Shown here: one piece after another, positions 50,622 to 58,435 of the stretch
How positions within the stretch are numbered: position 1 is the first letter of the stretch
How the letters are laid out: each line of letters opens with the position of its first letter
Source of the DNA: Lactococcus nasutitermitis
Lineage (GTDB): Bacteria > Bacillota > Bacilli > Lactobacillales > Streptococcaceae
Length of the DNA: 64,000 nucleotides
Assembly (NCBI RefSeq): GCF_018403765.1
Contig: NZ_BOVQ01000008.1
Coordinates: 61,545 to 125,544, forward strand
Direction: 5' to 3'
Notes under the pieces: generated by a model
What the model was told of the DNA's origin: nothing
Databases searched by the model: none
Seen by the model: only the letters and a program-made list of their open reading frames with translations
Translations under genes and position numbers: made by a program

Positions 50622-50650
50622 AAAAAATAGCACTTAAAAAGTGCTATTTT
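50622..50650 (-). terminator. Terminator-like hairpin in the leader of the 49754 gene
   Basis: On the minus strand AATAGCACTT, a four-base loop and AAGTGCTATTTTTTG. It follows the 16-codon leader ORF and precedes the main gene by about 70 bases. Confidence 0.75.
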
Positions 50651-50662
50651 ACATTAAAAAAT

Positions 50663-50713
50663 TCACCTGCTCCTTGACAAGCAAGTGTTAATTGATTGCT
50701 GATTGCTTGCCAT
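50663..50713 (-). CDS. Putative 16-residue leader peptide (MASNQQSINTCLSRSR)
   Basis: On the minus strand AGGAG lies five bases before ATG (50713); the ORF stops at 50663, 13 bases before the terminator-like hairpin. Promoter at 50755-50783. This order (promoter, short ORF, terminator, structural gene) is that of a transcription attenuator; alternatively it is a separate small transcript. Confidence 0.5.
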   Translation of the reverse strand: MASNQQSINTCLSRSR

Positions 50714-50754
50714 AAAGCTCTCCTGAAAGCGTTTTTACGCTTTTATATAATTTT

Positions 50755-50783
50755 ATTTTACATCAAAAGCATCGGCTTGTCAA
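50755..50783 (-). promoter_or_regulatory. Promoter of the leader ORF / DUF5648 gene
   Basis: Minus strand TTGACA (50778-50783), 17 bp, TAAAAT (50755-50760), followed by a small AAAGCGT/ACGCTTT hairpin. Confidence 0.7.
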
Positions 50784-50802
50784 TAGAATACGAAAAATTT
50801 TT

Positions 50803-50816
50803 TGACAGAACTGTCA
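50803..50816. repeat. TGACAG palindrome, exact copy
   Basis: Between ybaB and the 50755-50783 promoter; T6/A5 flanks. Confidence 0.9.
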
Positions 50817-50849
50817 AAAATAAAAAAGCCAAATTTGGCTTTTTTTATG

Positions 50850-51149
50850 TTAAAACGGTAATCCTTTAGTAAATTTACCCATTTTATCTTCTGTAATTTT
50901 TTCAATCTGACTGAGAGCATCATTGACAGCTGCAATCGTCATTTCTGAGAGTGTTTCTGGGTCTTCTGGGTCAATGACATCTGGATTGATTGTCAGAGAT
51001 TTCAGTGTGCGATCACCGGAAAATTCAGCTGTGACAAGGTCTTGTGCAGATTTTCCGACGAAAGTGGTTGCTTTGATTTCTTCTTGTGACACTTGCATTT
51101 GCTTTTGGAGCTTTTGCGCTTGCTTCATCATATTTTGCATATTCATCAT
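50850..51149 (-). CDS. YbaB/EbfC-family nucleoid-associated protein
   Basis: 99 residues: [19 protein letters not shown] at the start (coiled, Met/Gln-rich) and [41 protein letters not shown] in the core, diagnostic for YbaB/EbfC. The family forms dimers that bind DNA and is often encoded beside recR or dnaX; here it is alone, downstream of tRNA-Leu. GAGGTAAATCTATC before ATG contains the ribosome site. A short stem (AAAGCCAAATTTGGCTTTTTTT) at about 50824-50846 is its terminator. Confidence 0.9.
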   Translation of the reverse strand: MMNMQNMMKQAQKLQKQMQVSQEEIKATTFVGKSAQDLVTAEFSGDRTLKSLTINPDVIDPEDPETLSEMTIAAVNDALSQIEKITEDKMGKFTKGLPF

Positions 51150-51209
51150 GATAGATTTACCTCTTTTAAAATGTAGTTCATGTTCTATTTTACCATAAAT
51201 TTGCTAACA

Positions 51210-51231
51210 AAAAAACTCGTTATCCGAGTTT
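51210..51231 (-). terminator. tRNA-Leu terminator
   Basis: Minus strand AAACTCG, GATAA loop, CGAGTTTTTTT just after the tRNA. Confidence 0.75.
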
Positions 51232-51237
51232 GATTTA

Positions 51238-51323
51238 TGCGGAAGGCGGGACTTGAACCCGCACCAAGAAAATTCCCGACAGGATCCTTAATCCTGCGCG
51301 TCTGCCAATTCCGCCACTTCCGC
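51238..51323 (-). tRNA. tRNA-Leu (anticodon UAA)
   Basis: 86 nt on the minus strand. Acceptor stem GCGGAAG pairs with CTTCCGC; D-arm GGCGGAATTGGCAGACGC; anticodon stem CAGGA / TCCTG with loop TTAAGGA, giving anticodon TAA that reads UUA; a long class II variable arm (TCGGGAATTTTCTTGGTG); T-arm GGGTTCAAGTCCC. No encoded CCA; discriminator A as expected for Leu. The single tRNA of the window. Confidence 0.95.
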
Positions 51324-51399
51324 GAATTGCTACTCAAATATAATATCATTTTACAGTGATTTTTGCAAGTATCAGTGATATGAGGATGAAAAAATTTTT

Positions 51400-51413
51400 T
51401 GACAGAACTGTCA
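51400..51413. repeat. TGACAG palindrome, exact copy
   Basis: Between tRNA-Leu and the hydrolase gene; followed by a CTG..CAG hairpin (AAATCTGCCAGATTTGCCAG) and a further TTTGACAGG half-site inside the end of the gene. Confidence 0.9.
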
Positions 51414-51446
51414 AAAAAATCTGCCAGATTTGCCAGATTTTTTTAT

Positions 51447-52385
51447 TTATTTGACAGGATTATATTTCGTCATAAATTTACTCACAGTTGAGCGATATAA
51501 CGTTGGGTCAGTTTCAAATGACCGTGCGTGTGCGGCGCCTTTGACAATCAAAAGTTCTTTTGGCGTTCCTTTTTTGACAGCTTTGTAATTTTCATAAACC
51601 ATCTTTGTTGGGACATAAGTGTCCGCACCGCCGTGAATTAGGAGGATTGGCAACTTATCTTTTGCGAGCGCCGAAGTCGAACTTGCCTGTTGGAAAAACC
51701 AACCTTGACGAATGGCATTTTCGGCTGAAACACTGTAAACAATAGGGAAAGCAGGCACATGATAACCGCTCCAACCTTGATAAGTAATCTCGCTCCAAAC
51801 ACTGCTATATCCACAATCTTCGATGATATTTTTGACAGAACTTGGTAAATCAGGCTGGTCAGAAGCCATCATCACAGTCGCAGCACCCATTGACAGACCA
51901 AACAAAGTGATATGAACTTGAGAATTTTGTTGCGTCAGCATTTTCGCCCAAGCGATAACATCTGTTTTATCCTTGTAACCATAACTGATGAATTTACCTT
52001 GAGAATCGCCAGCAGCTCGATTATCTGGCATCAAAACATTGTAGCCCAACTGGTGAAAGAGTTCGCCATATTGACGCATCGCAGATTTATCTTGTCGAAA
52101 ACCATGCACAACGATAACTGTTTTATTCGTTGCCACAGCCGCGGGAAGATACGAAGCATCAAGCTTCAATCCATCGTTCTTGATGGTTACAGTTTTTACA
52201 GACAATTTATCAAAATCTTGTACAAGATGGTAATTTTTACTTGTTGTTGCCACCTGCGTGACAGGACTATCATTGCGAATGCAAGCCACTTGATAAAAAT
52301 ATAAGGTTGCTCCAATATCAATAATCACAAGCGCTAGAAAAATTCCAATAATCCAGCGCAAAAAATGTTTTTTCTTATTTTTCAT
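51447..52385 (-). CDS. Alpha/beta hydrolase with N-terminal membrane anchor
   Basis: 312 residues from MKNKKKHFLRW; a frame from 52406 also exists but overlaps the -10 box. One hydrophobic segment (residues 11-31) anchors the protein outside the membrane. The fold is alpha/beta hydrolase: VIVVHGFRQDKSAMRQYG (oxyanion loop), nucleophile Ser in LFGLSMGAATVMMA, Asp in LLIHGGADTYVP, His in AAHARSF. It resembles the YqkD/BEM46-type hydrolases of Firmicutes. The promoter TAGACA-17-TATAAT leaves only a few bases before ATG, so the mRNA may be leaderless. Substrate unknown. Confidence 0.85.
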   Translation of the reverse strand: MKNKKKHFLRWIIGIFLALVIIDIGATLYFYQVACIRNDSPVTQVATTSKNYHLVQDFDKLSVKTVTIKNDGLKLDASYLPAAVATNKTVIVVHGFRQDKSAMRQYGELFHQLGYNVLMPDNRAAGDSQGKFISYGYKDKTDVIAWAKMLTQQNSQVHITLFGLSMGAATVMMASDQPDLPSSVKNIIEDCGYSSVWSEITYQGWSGYHVPAFPIVYSVSAENAIRQGWFFQQASSTSALAKDKLPILLIHGGADTYVPTKMVYENYKAVKKGTPKELLIVKGAAHARSFETDPTLYRSTVSKFMTKYNPVK

Positions 52386-52395
52386 GATGAAATTC

Positions 52396-52424
52396 ATTAT
52401 ACACAAAAAGCCTTGCCATGTCTA
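52396..52424 (-). promoter_or_regulatory. Promoter of the hydrolase gene
   Basis: Minus strand TAGACA (52419-52424), 17 bp, TATAAT (52396-52401); ATG at 52385 is about ten bases beyond the -10. Confidence 0.65.
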
Positions 52425-52459
52425 ATTATTTTTATCATCAAATATTTTAAAAAATGGGT

Positions 52460-52465
52460 TATAAT
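52460..52465 (+). promoter_or_regulatory. -10 box of alr directly before the start codon
   Basis: TATAAT six bases upstream of the ATG at 52472; no ribosome site. Leaderless transcription expected. The -35 is weak. Confidence 0.6.
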
Positions 52466-52471
52466 AAAAGA

Positions 52472-53599
52472 ATGAATTTAACACGACCAACATGGCTAGC
52501 GATTGACTTAGAAGCAATTTCCCAGAATGCTAAAACTATCATGAAATGGACGAGTGCGCGTGAAATGATTGCCGTTCTCAAAGCGGATGCTTACGGACAT
52601 GGCGCTCAAAAAGTTGCTCAAAAGCTCTACGAAGATAATCAAGTTCGCCGATTTGCCGTTGCAACTATTGATGAAGGGATTCAACTGCGCCAAACTTTAC
52701 CAGCTGATACTGAAATTTTGCTCTTATCTGTCCAAGAAGCAAGCCAAGTACCATTGATGTTACACTATCAACTTACACCAACGATTGACAATTTGGACTG
52801 GTTGAAGTCCGCAGAAGCGCAATTATTTTTTGACAGAACTGTCAAAAAATTTTCTATCCAAATTGCTGTTGATACAGGTATGGCACGCATTGGAGTACAA
52901 AATATACAAGAATTGACAGATTTATATCAGTATATCCAACACAGTAAAAACTTAGACTTAACAGGTGTTTACACACATTTTGCCAGTGCAGACGAAAAAA
53001 ATTCTGACCAACATTTTCTCAAACAAAAAGAACAGTTTATAAGCATGATGCAACAAGCACAAATTTCTCAAAACTATTGGCATCTCGCAAACTCACCAGC
53101 TTCAGTCTGGCATAAAGACGAACTCCCAACGGACATTCTCCGTATAGGAAATGCTCTCTACGGTTACAACATGTCCGATTTGACTGACCTACCAGATGGC
53201 TTAATTTTACAGCCATCATTTACTTGGAAAACGCGGATAATCTCAGTGCGTAAGCTCCAGCCTGGCATGAGCGTCTCCTACGGTGCAACATTCATAGCAC
53301 AGCAAGAAATGTGGGTAGGCACATTGCCAATTGGCTACGCAGATGGTTTTCGTAGAAGTTTTCAAGGAGGAAAAGTTCTAGTAAATGGCGAGTTTCAAGA
53401 AATTATCGGACGAATTTCAATGGACCAAGCTCTCATCGCTCTCCCAGAAAAAGTAGCACTTGGCACAGAAGTAACGATAATCGGCAAAGAGCATGAACAT
53501 CAAATAAAACTAGAAGATTGGGCGAAAAAAGCCAACATGATTGGCGCAGAAATTATTCTCGGCATTTCTCCGCGAGTTCTCAGGATTTATAAAAAATAA
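52472..53599 (+). CDS. alr: Alanine racemase
   Basis: 375 residues from MNLTRPTWLAIDL. PLP-dependent enzyme converting L- to D-alanine for peptidoglycan. PLP lysine in VLKADAYGHGA, VDTGMARIGV, THFASADEK, the second active-site Tyr in MSVSYGATF, and the IGYADGFRR motif. An upstream ATG at 52454 would precede the -10 and is rejected. An exact palindrome at 52831-52844 encodes FDRTVKK in the loop before the VDTGM strand, a variable region of the family. acpS, the usual neighbour in lactococci, is absent here. Confidence 0.93.
   Translation: MNLTRPTWLAIDLEAISQNAKTIMKWTSAREMIAVLKADAYGHGAQKVAQKLYEDNQVRRFAVATIDEGIQLRQTLPADTEILLLSVQEASQVPLMLHYQLTPTIDNLDWLKSAEAQLFFDRTVKKFSIQIAVDTGMARIGVQNIQELTDLYQYIQHSKNLDLTGVYTHFASADEKNSDQHFLKQKEQFISMMQQAQISQNYWHLANSPASVWHKDELPTDILRIGNALYGYNMSDLTDLPDGLILQPSFTWKTRIISVRKLQPGMSVSYGATFIAQQEMWVGTLPIGYADGFRRSFQGGKVLVNGEFQEIIGRISMDQALIALPEKVALGTEVTIIGKEHEHQIKLEDWAKKANMIGAEIILGISPRVLRIYKK
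52831..52844. repeat. TGACAG palindrome inside alr
   Basis: Exact core with T6/A6 flanks, read as DRTVK. Confidence 0.9.
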
Positions 53600-53602
53600 T
53601 AC

Positions 53603-53720
53603 TTGACAAATGAAGCAAAAATATGCTATCATGATAAACGGTATTGTTTACCCCATTTTTGTGGCCCCGGAAACCCAAAAATATCTTGACAGCTAAGGAA
53701 TGGCTGCCTGTAAACAAATT
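53603..53720 (+). ncRNA. L13 leader with promoter
   Basis: Promoter TTGACA (53603-53608), 18 bp, TATCAT (53627-53632). The leader folds with a long-range stem GTTTAC (near 53646) to GTAAAC (near 53711) and a small hairpin CAGC/GGCTG (about 53690-53707). Position and shape fit the L13-leader RNA by which L13 represses its own operon in Firmicutes. The exact ends are approximate. Confidence 0.65.
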
Positions 53721-53747
53721 CTAGTAAAAGGAAAAACAACTAAAATG

Positions 53748-54191
53748 ATGAAAACAACATTCATGGCTAACGCTCAAAACGTTGACCGCAAATGGTACGT
53801 TGTTGATGCGACTGATGTTCCTCTTGGGCGTTTGTCAGCAGTAGTTGCTAGCGTACTTCGCGGCAAAAACAAACCAACATACACACCTCACACAGATACA
53901 GGCGATTTCGTAATCGTTATTAACGCTGAAAAAATCAAATTAACTGGTAAAAAAGCAACAGATAAGATTTATTACAAACACAGCCTTTACCCTGGTGGAT
54001 TGACTTCTATCACAGCTGGTGAACTCCGTGATAAAAATGCTGTTCGTTTGATTGAAAAATCAGTTAAAGGAATGCTTCCACACAACACTTTGGGACGTGC
54101 TCAAGGCATGAAACTTAAAGTATTTGTAGGTGCAGAACACACACACGCAGCACAACAACCTGAAGTGCTTGACATCTCAGGACTTATCTAA
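53748..54191 (+). CDS. rplM: 50S ribosomal protein L13
   Basis: 147 residues from [21 protein letters not shown] (an ATG three bases earlier is equally possible; a longer frame from 53700 runs through the leader hairpin and is rejected). Conserved [23 protein letters not shown] and [25 protein letters not shown]. Located 18 bp before rpsI, the universal order. Confidence 0.95.
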   Translation: MKTTFMANAQNVDRKWYVVDATDVPLGRLSAVVASVLRGKNKPTYTPHTDTGDFVIVINAEKIKLTGKKATDKIYYKHSLYPGGLTSITAGELRDKNAVRLIEKSVKGMLPHNTLGRAQGMKLKVFVGAEHTHAAQQPEVLDISGLI

Positions 54192-54209
54192 TAGGGGGAA
54201 ACGAACAAA

Positions 54210-54602
54210 ATGGCACAAGTACAATATGCCGGCACAGGCCGTCGTAAAAACTCAGTTGCACGTGTACGTCTCGTACCTGGCACTGGTAAAATCACTGTAA
54301 ATAACCGCGATGTAGAAAATTACATTCCACACGCAGATATGCGTTTGGTTATCAACCAACCATTTGCAGCTACACAAACTGAAGGTGCTTACGATACACT
54401 CGTAAACGTCAACGGTGGTGGTGTATCTGGACAAGCAGGAGCTATCCGTCATGGTATCGCTCGTGCATTGCTCGAAGTTGACCCAGACTTCCGTGGAGCA
54501 TTGAAACGCGCAGGTCTCTTGACTCGTGACGCTCGTATGGTTGAACGTAAAAAAGCCGGACTCAAAAAAGCCCGCAAAGCATCACAATTCTCAAAACGTT
54601 AA
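54210..54602 (+). CDS. rpsI: 30S ribosomal protein S9
   Basis: 130 residues: [24 protein letters not shown] at the start, [20 protein letters not shown] in the middle and the basic C-terminal tail [12 protein letters not shown] that reaches the ribosomal P site. AGGGGGAAACGAACAA is the ribosome site. Last gene before a strong terminator. Confidence 0.97.
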   Translation: MAQVQYAGTGRRKNSVARVRLVPGTGKITVNNRDVENYIPHADMRLVINQPFAATQTEGAYDTLVNVNGGGVSGQAGAIRHGIARALLEVDPDFRGALKRAGLLTRDARMVERKKAGLKKARKASQFSKR

Positions 54603-54628
54603 AATATTGCATTTTATCATTTCAAGCA

Positions 54629-54657
54629 CTTGCTTCGGCGAGTGCTTTTTTGTTTCT
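54629..54657 (+). terminator. rplM-rpsI terminator
   Basis: AGCACTTGC, TTCG loop, GCGAGTGCT, then TTTTTTG. Confidence 0.9.
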
Positions 54658-54712
54658 TTAAGTTTTCTTTTGTTAAAAATAGATTAAATTTAAGCTTTCG
54701 TTCAGAAAAGCC

Positions 54713-54741
54713 TTGACAAACATTTTTGTAAGCGGTAAAAT
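54713..54741 (+). promoter_or_regulatory. Carbohydrate operon promoter overlapped by a cre site
   Basis: TTGACA (54713-54718), 17 bp, TAAAAT (54736-54741). TTGTAAGCGGTAAAA at 54726-54740 matches the CcpA cre consensus except one position and covers the -10 box, so glucose repression is expected. Confidence 0.75.
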
Positions 54742-54752
54742 AAAATCACAAA

Positions 54753-54766
54753 GTTTAACGTTAAAC
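54753..54766 (+). promoter_or_regulatory. LacI-type operator
   Basis: GTTTAACGTTAAAC, a perfect 14-bp palindrome with a central CG, just downstream of the -10 box. This is the typical form and place of a LacI/GalR operator; the regulator gene at 62888 is the probable partner. Confidence 0.7.
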
Positions 54767-54796
54767 CTACCTAAAAACAATGCTTATCTAAACAAC

Positions 54797-54835
54797 GAAA
54801 GGCTAGCCTTTCTCTTGTACAAAGTACAAGAGAAA
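54797..54835 (+). other. Leader hairpins of the carbohydrate operon
   Basis: GAAAGGCTAGCCTTTC (54797-54812) is a perfect palindrome; it overlaps TTTCTCTTGTAC/GTACAAGAGAAA (54809-54835), a 12-bp stem with a three-base loop. They are mutually exclusive structures with no T-run. Confidence 0.55.
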
Positions 54836-54869
54836 TATTCCTAGCAAAGAAAAAAGCAGGAGATACTCA

Positions 54870-55814
54870 ATGGAAATGACTACTCAAAAAAGGAGTGGAC
54901 AAGGTAAAAATCAATTATTTACAGAAAAACTAAAACATAATGCGTCACTTTACCTTTTACTCGCCCCTGCCACCATTTTACTCATCATGTTTGCCTATAT
55001 CCCAATGTATGGACTTCTGATGGCTTTCAAAGACTATTCACCGTCACTTGGTATTTGGGCAAGTCCTTGGGTTGGACTGAAGTGGTTTCAGCAATATTTT
55101 AGCTCTTATATGTTTTGGCCCACTATCCTCAATACCTTAAAGATTGCCATTTACGGCTTACTTTTTGGATTCACATTACCCATCATCTTGGCAGTGCTTT
55201 GCAACCAGCTACGTAATCAAGTATTCAAGAAATTTTTTCAAGTAACAACCTATCTTCCTCACTTTATTTCAACCATGGTAATGGCAGGAATGCTCCTCTT
55301 ATTTCTCTCACCACAAACGGGACTTGTTGCCAATCTTCTTCAGGTTTTCAATCTCAAAATGCCAGATATTATCGCCAATCCCAATTCTTTTGCCAGCTTA
55401 AATGTCTGGTCAGATGTTTGGCAAAATATTGGTTGGAACTCTATTATCTATCTTGCAGCGCTCTCTGCGATTGACCCCACCTATTATGAAGCAGCAACGA
55501 TGGATGGAGCAACAAGGCTTCAGTGTATCATCAAGATTGATTTACCATTACTCTTACCAACCATCATGATTATGCTCATCATGGCAGTCGGACAACTTCT
55601 CAATGTCGGCTTTGAAAAAGTCTTGCTCTTACAAAATCCACTGAATTTATCAGGAAGTGAAATTATTTCGACCTATGTTTACAAAGTCGGTTTACAATCA
55701 TTCCAATATTCATATTCCACAGCAATCAACCTCTTTCAAACGGTCATCAATCTCGTTATTCTCGTCACAGCGAATTTCCTTTCCCGCCGTTTGACAGATA
55801 CTGGCTTATTTTAA
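54870..55814 (+). CDS. Sugar ABC transporter permease, LplB-type
   Basis: 314 residues, six helices. EAA loop: YYEAATMDGATRLQCIIKIDLPLLLPT. N-terminal LYLLLAPATILLIMFAYIPMYGLLMAFKDYSP is typical of the LplB/YtcP group that handles complex oligosaccharides. Works with the second permease at 55830 and the binding protein at 56802. No ATPase gene is present in the locus, so a shared MsmX/MsmK-type ATPase encoded elsewhere must power it. AGGAGA before ATG. Confidence 0.9.
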   Translation: MEMTTQKRSGQGKNQLFTEKLKHNASLYLLLAPATILLIMFAYIPMYGLLMAFKDYSPSLGIWASPWVGLKWFQQYFSSYMFWPTILNTLKIAIYGLLFGFTLPIILAVLCNQLRNQVFKKFFQVTTYLPHFISTMVMAGMLLLFLSPQTGLVANLLQVFNLKMPDIIANPNSFASLNVWSDVWQNIGWNSIIYLAALSAIDPTYYEAATMDGATRLQCIIKIDLPLLLPTIMIMLIMAVGQLLNVGFEKVLLLQNPLNLSGSEIISTYVYKVGLQSFQYSYSTAINLFQTVINLVILVTANFLSRRLTDTGLF

Positions 55815-55829
55815 AGAAAGGAGCATAGC

Positions 55830-56732
55830 ATGAAAAAAGAAAAAAAGAAGAGAAAACCTAGAAGTAAGTCAGAAAAAGTTTTTGATTTTATGAATGTTGT
55901 TCTTTCAATCCTCCTTATCTTGGTAATCATCTATCCCTTGTGGTTTGTCATTATCGCCTCCTTTTCCAATCCGCAAGATGTTGCATCAGGAGCTGTCTGG
56001 CTTTTACCAAAATCAATCAATTTAAAAGGCTACACAACGTTGTTTTACCAGCCACTCATTTGGCGCTCCTATTTTAATACGATTTTTTATACTGTTGCAG
56101 GAACAGCGTTTGCTCTTTTTGTCAATATTCCTGTCGGTTACGCCTTGACGCGAAAAGATTTATTTGGCAGACGTTGGATTGCACTCATGTATGTCATTCC
56201 GATGTTTGTCTCAGGTGGTTTGATTCCCATCTACTTAGTGACGAAACAATTTGGACTTCTCAATACGATTTGGGTCATGATTATTCCTTTCTCAGTTTCT
56301 TCTTACAATATCATTGTTGCGAGAACATTCTTCCAACAATCTATTCCCGAAGGATTATGGGAAGCTGCCCAGATGGACGGCGCAGGCACTATTCGCTATT
56401 TTGTGCAAATTGTGCTTCCCTTATCCAAAGCAATTTTAGCAGTTATTGGGCTTTGGACAGCAGTCGGAATCTGGAATTCTTGGTTTAACGCCTTGATTTA
56501 CTTATCAAACCCAAATCTACAACCTTTGCAATTACTTTTGAGACAATTATTGATTACTAATCAAACTCTCCAATCACAAGCAACAGGAGATGTAGCACAA
56601 CAACTCCAACAAACGGCAAATATGATGAAATATGCTTCTATCGTTGTTTCAACATTACCAGTTATGTGTCTTTACCCCTTCTTACAAAAATACTTCAATC
56701 AAGGTGTTATGATTGGAGCAATCAAAGAATGA
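55830..56732 (+). CDS. Sugar ABC transporter permease, LplC-type
   Basis: 300 residues with a basic N-terminus, six helices and the EAA loop LWEAAQMDGAGTIRYFVQIVLPLSKAI. Starts 15 bp after the first permease with AAAGGAGC as ribosome site. A hairpin (CAACTATT/AATAGTTG, 56753-56772) follows and may set the ratio between permeases and the binding protein. Confidence 0.9.
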   Translation: MKKEKKKRKPRSKSEKVFDFMNVVLSILLILVIIYPLWFVIIASFSNPQDVASGAVWLLPKSINLKGYTTLFYQPLIWRSYFNTIFYTVAGTAFALFVNIPVGYALTRKDLFGRRWIALMYVIPMFVSGGLIPIYLVTKQFGLLNTIWVMIIPFSVSSYNIIVARTFFQQSIPEGLWEAAQMDGAGTIRYFVQIVLPLSKAILAVIGLWTAVGIWNSWFNALIYLSNPNLQPLQLLLRQLLITNQTLQSQATGDVAQQLQQTANMMKYASIVVSTLPVMCLYPFLQKYFNQGVMIGAIKE

Positions 56733-56801
56733 TTTGAACCTCGCTTTCAGCTCAACTATTAAAAAATAGTTGTTTAATACAATAATCTAAGGAGATTACT
56801 A

Positions 56802-58367
56802 ATGAAAAATCGTACACTCAAAGTTGCTGCCAGCGCAGCATCAATTCTTGCAGCAGTTACGCTCTTGTCTGCTTGTGGAAGCAATTCATCAAAGAAAGCT
56901 GACGCAGGAAACAAAAACTTTACCGTAGCAACTGTCCGCTGGTCTGACTGGGGAACAACTTTTGAAAAATTCCCCAATAAACTAGCCAAACAAGCAGGCA
57001 TCAATGTCAAATGGAATGTTTATTTGGATGCGAACTGGACAGATAAACAGTCAACCATGATGGCAGGAGGCGACCTCCCAGATGCTTTCATGGGTTCAAT
57101 AGCCTTTACAGACCAACAAATTGCTCAAAATCAAGCAGACTTTATCCCATTAAATAAATATATCAATAAAACGGATATGCCCAACTTGACCAAAGCACTC
57201 AAAGAAAATCCAGCCCTAAAAGCCATGATTACAAGTCCCGACGGCAAGATTTGGTCTCTCCCAAAGAACGAACCAGTGCGCCCAACGATTGCGAACCAAC
57301 TCTTTATCAACAAAAAATGGCTGGATAAACTTGGTTTACAAATGCCAACGACTTATGCACAATTTGTAAAAGTGTTGCAAGCATTCAAAACAGAAGACCC
57401 TAACGGTAATGGTAAGTCAGATGAACTTCCTTATGCACCGGGTAATGTCAATCCAACATTTGCCTATATTTTACCATTTGGCAACCTAGAATCAGACGTT
57501 CAGCCAAATGATGTTGCGCTCTGGAATGGTAAACCAACCTTTGTTTACACTAATGACCGTTACAAAGCAGGTATTCAAGCCATGCATACAGCCTATTCTC
57601 AAGGATTGATTGATCCTCAGATGTACACGGAAGACGCAACACAAACTCAAGCTAACCTGATGGCAAAAACAGAAGTCGTTGGTGTTTCTGCTGGCTGGAC
57701 AGCTGATGCAACCTTTGGAGCAAATGCCAAAGATTATGTCGCCTTGCCACCGCTTAAAGGCTCTGATGGCAAAGCTTATGTTTTCTCAGATCCAGACCAT
57801 TACAATGAAAACCGTAATGAATTTATGGTAACGACAAAAGCTAAAAATGTAAAAGCCTTGATGAAATGGGTAGATAAATTCTATACTAACGACGCTTCAA
57901 TCCAAAATACTTATGGAGAATTTGGTGTTGCCACAAAGAAAACAAGCGCAGGTTACGAAGTTTTAAAACCAAAAGCAGGTACAACAGCAGATACACAAGC
58001 TTGGGTAGATTCTCTGCGTGATTTTGGTCCTAAGACTTGGACAAAATCAAATAAAGATGTCACTTTCCAAGATTCAGCAAATGGCGATGCTCAAAAATTA
58101 GCAATGGATGCAAAATATAAGAAATATGCTTTGCCTGCCTATCCAAATGTTACTTATACAAATGCAGAATTGACAACAATGGCTCAACTTTTACCTGACA
58201 TCAATTCTTACGCCACACAACAAGAAGCAAAATGGGTTACAAAAGGTGGCTTGACTGACGCTTCTTATAAAGCTTATGTGAATAAATTGAATGCTATGGG
58301 ACTTCAAAAATTCATGAAGATTCAAAACGAGGCTTACAACCGTTACGAAAAAGAATTGAAAAAGTAA
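56802..58367 (+). CDS. Sugar-binding lipoprotein of the ABC transporter
   Basis: 521 residues. Lipoprotein signal peptide with lipobox LLSACGS (Cys at 26). Family 1 extracellular solute-binding protein of the long LplA type (about 500 residues; WTDKQSTMMAGGDLPDAFMG, DPNGNGKSDELPYAPG calcium-loop-like segment). Binds an oligosaccharide outside the cell and delivers it to the two permeases. The strong ribosome site AAGGAG suggests high expression. A hairpin without T-run (TTCAGTCAGA/TCTGACTGAA, 58377-58406) separates it from the glycosidase gene. Confidence 0.9.
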   Translation: MKNRTLKVAASAASILAAVTLLSACGSNSSKKADAGNKNFTVATVRWSDWGTTFEKFPNKLAKQAGINVKWNVYLDANWTDKQSTMMAGGDLPDAFMGSIAFTDQQIAQNQADFIPLNKYINKTDMPNLTKALKENPALKAMITSPDGKIWSLPKNEPVRPTIANQLFINKKWLDKLGLQMPTTYAQFVKVLQAFKTEDPNGNGKSDELPYAPGNVNPTFAYILPFGNLESDVQPNDVALWNGKPTFVYTNDRYKAGIQAMHTAYSQGLIDPQMYTEDATQTQANLMAKTEVVGVSAGWTADATFGANAKDYVALPPLKGSDGKAYVFSDPDHYNENRNEFMVTTKAKNVKALMKWVDKFYTNDASIQNTYGEFGVATKKTSAGYEVLKPKAGTTADTQAWVDSLRDFGPKTWTKSNKDVTFQDSANGDAQKLAMDAKYKKYALPAYPNVTYTNAELTTMAQLLPDINSYATQQEAKWVTKGGLTDASYKAYVNKLNAMGLQKFMKIQNEAYNRYEKELKK

Positions 58368-58435
58368 ATAATAGTTTTCAGTCAGAGCATCATCGTTCTG
58401 ACTGAACTTTATAAAAAGATTCTGTGGAGCAAACA

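Noticed and set aside
8451..52844. TGACAG palindromes as rho-independent terminators
   Set aside because: T-run precedes and A-run follows the stem, the wrong polarity, and many copies lie inside genes or in 5' untranslated regions.
8451..52844. TGACAG palindromes as promoters because they contain TTGACA
   Set aside because: At the copies checked no -10 box lies 16-18 bp downstream; the nearby promoters found use other -35 boxes.
54870..58367. Cobalt, peptide or other non-sugar ABC importer
   Set aside because: The EAA loops, lipoprotein length and glycosidase neighbours fit a sugar importer of the LplABC type.
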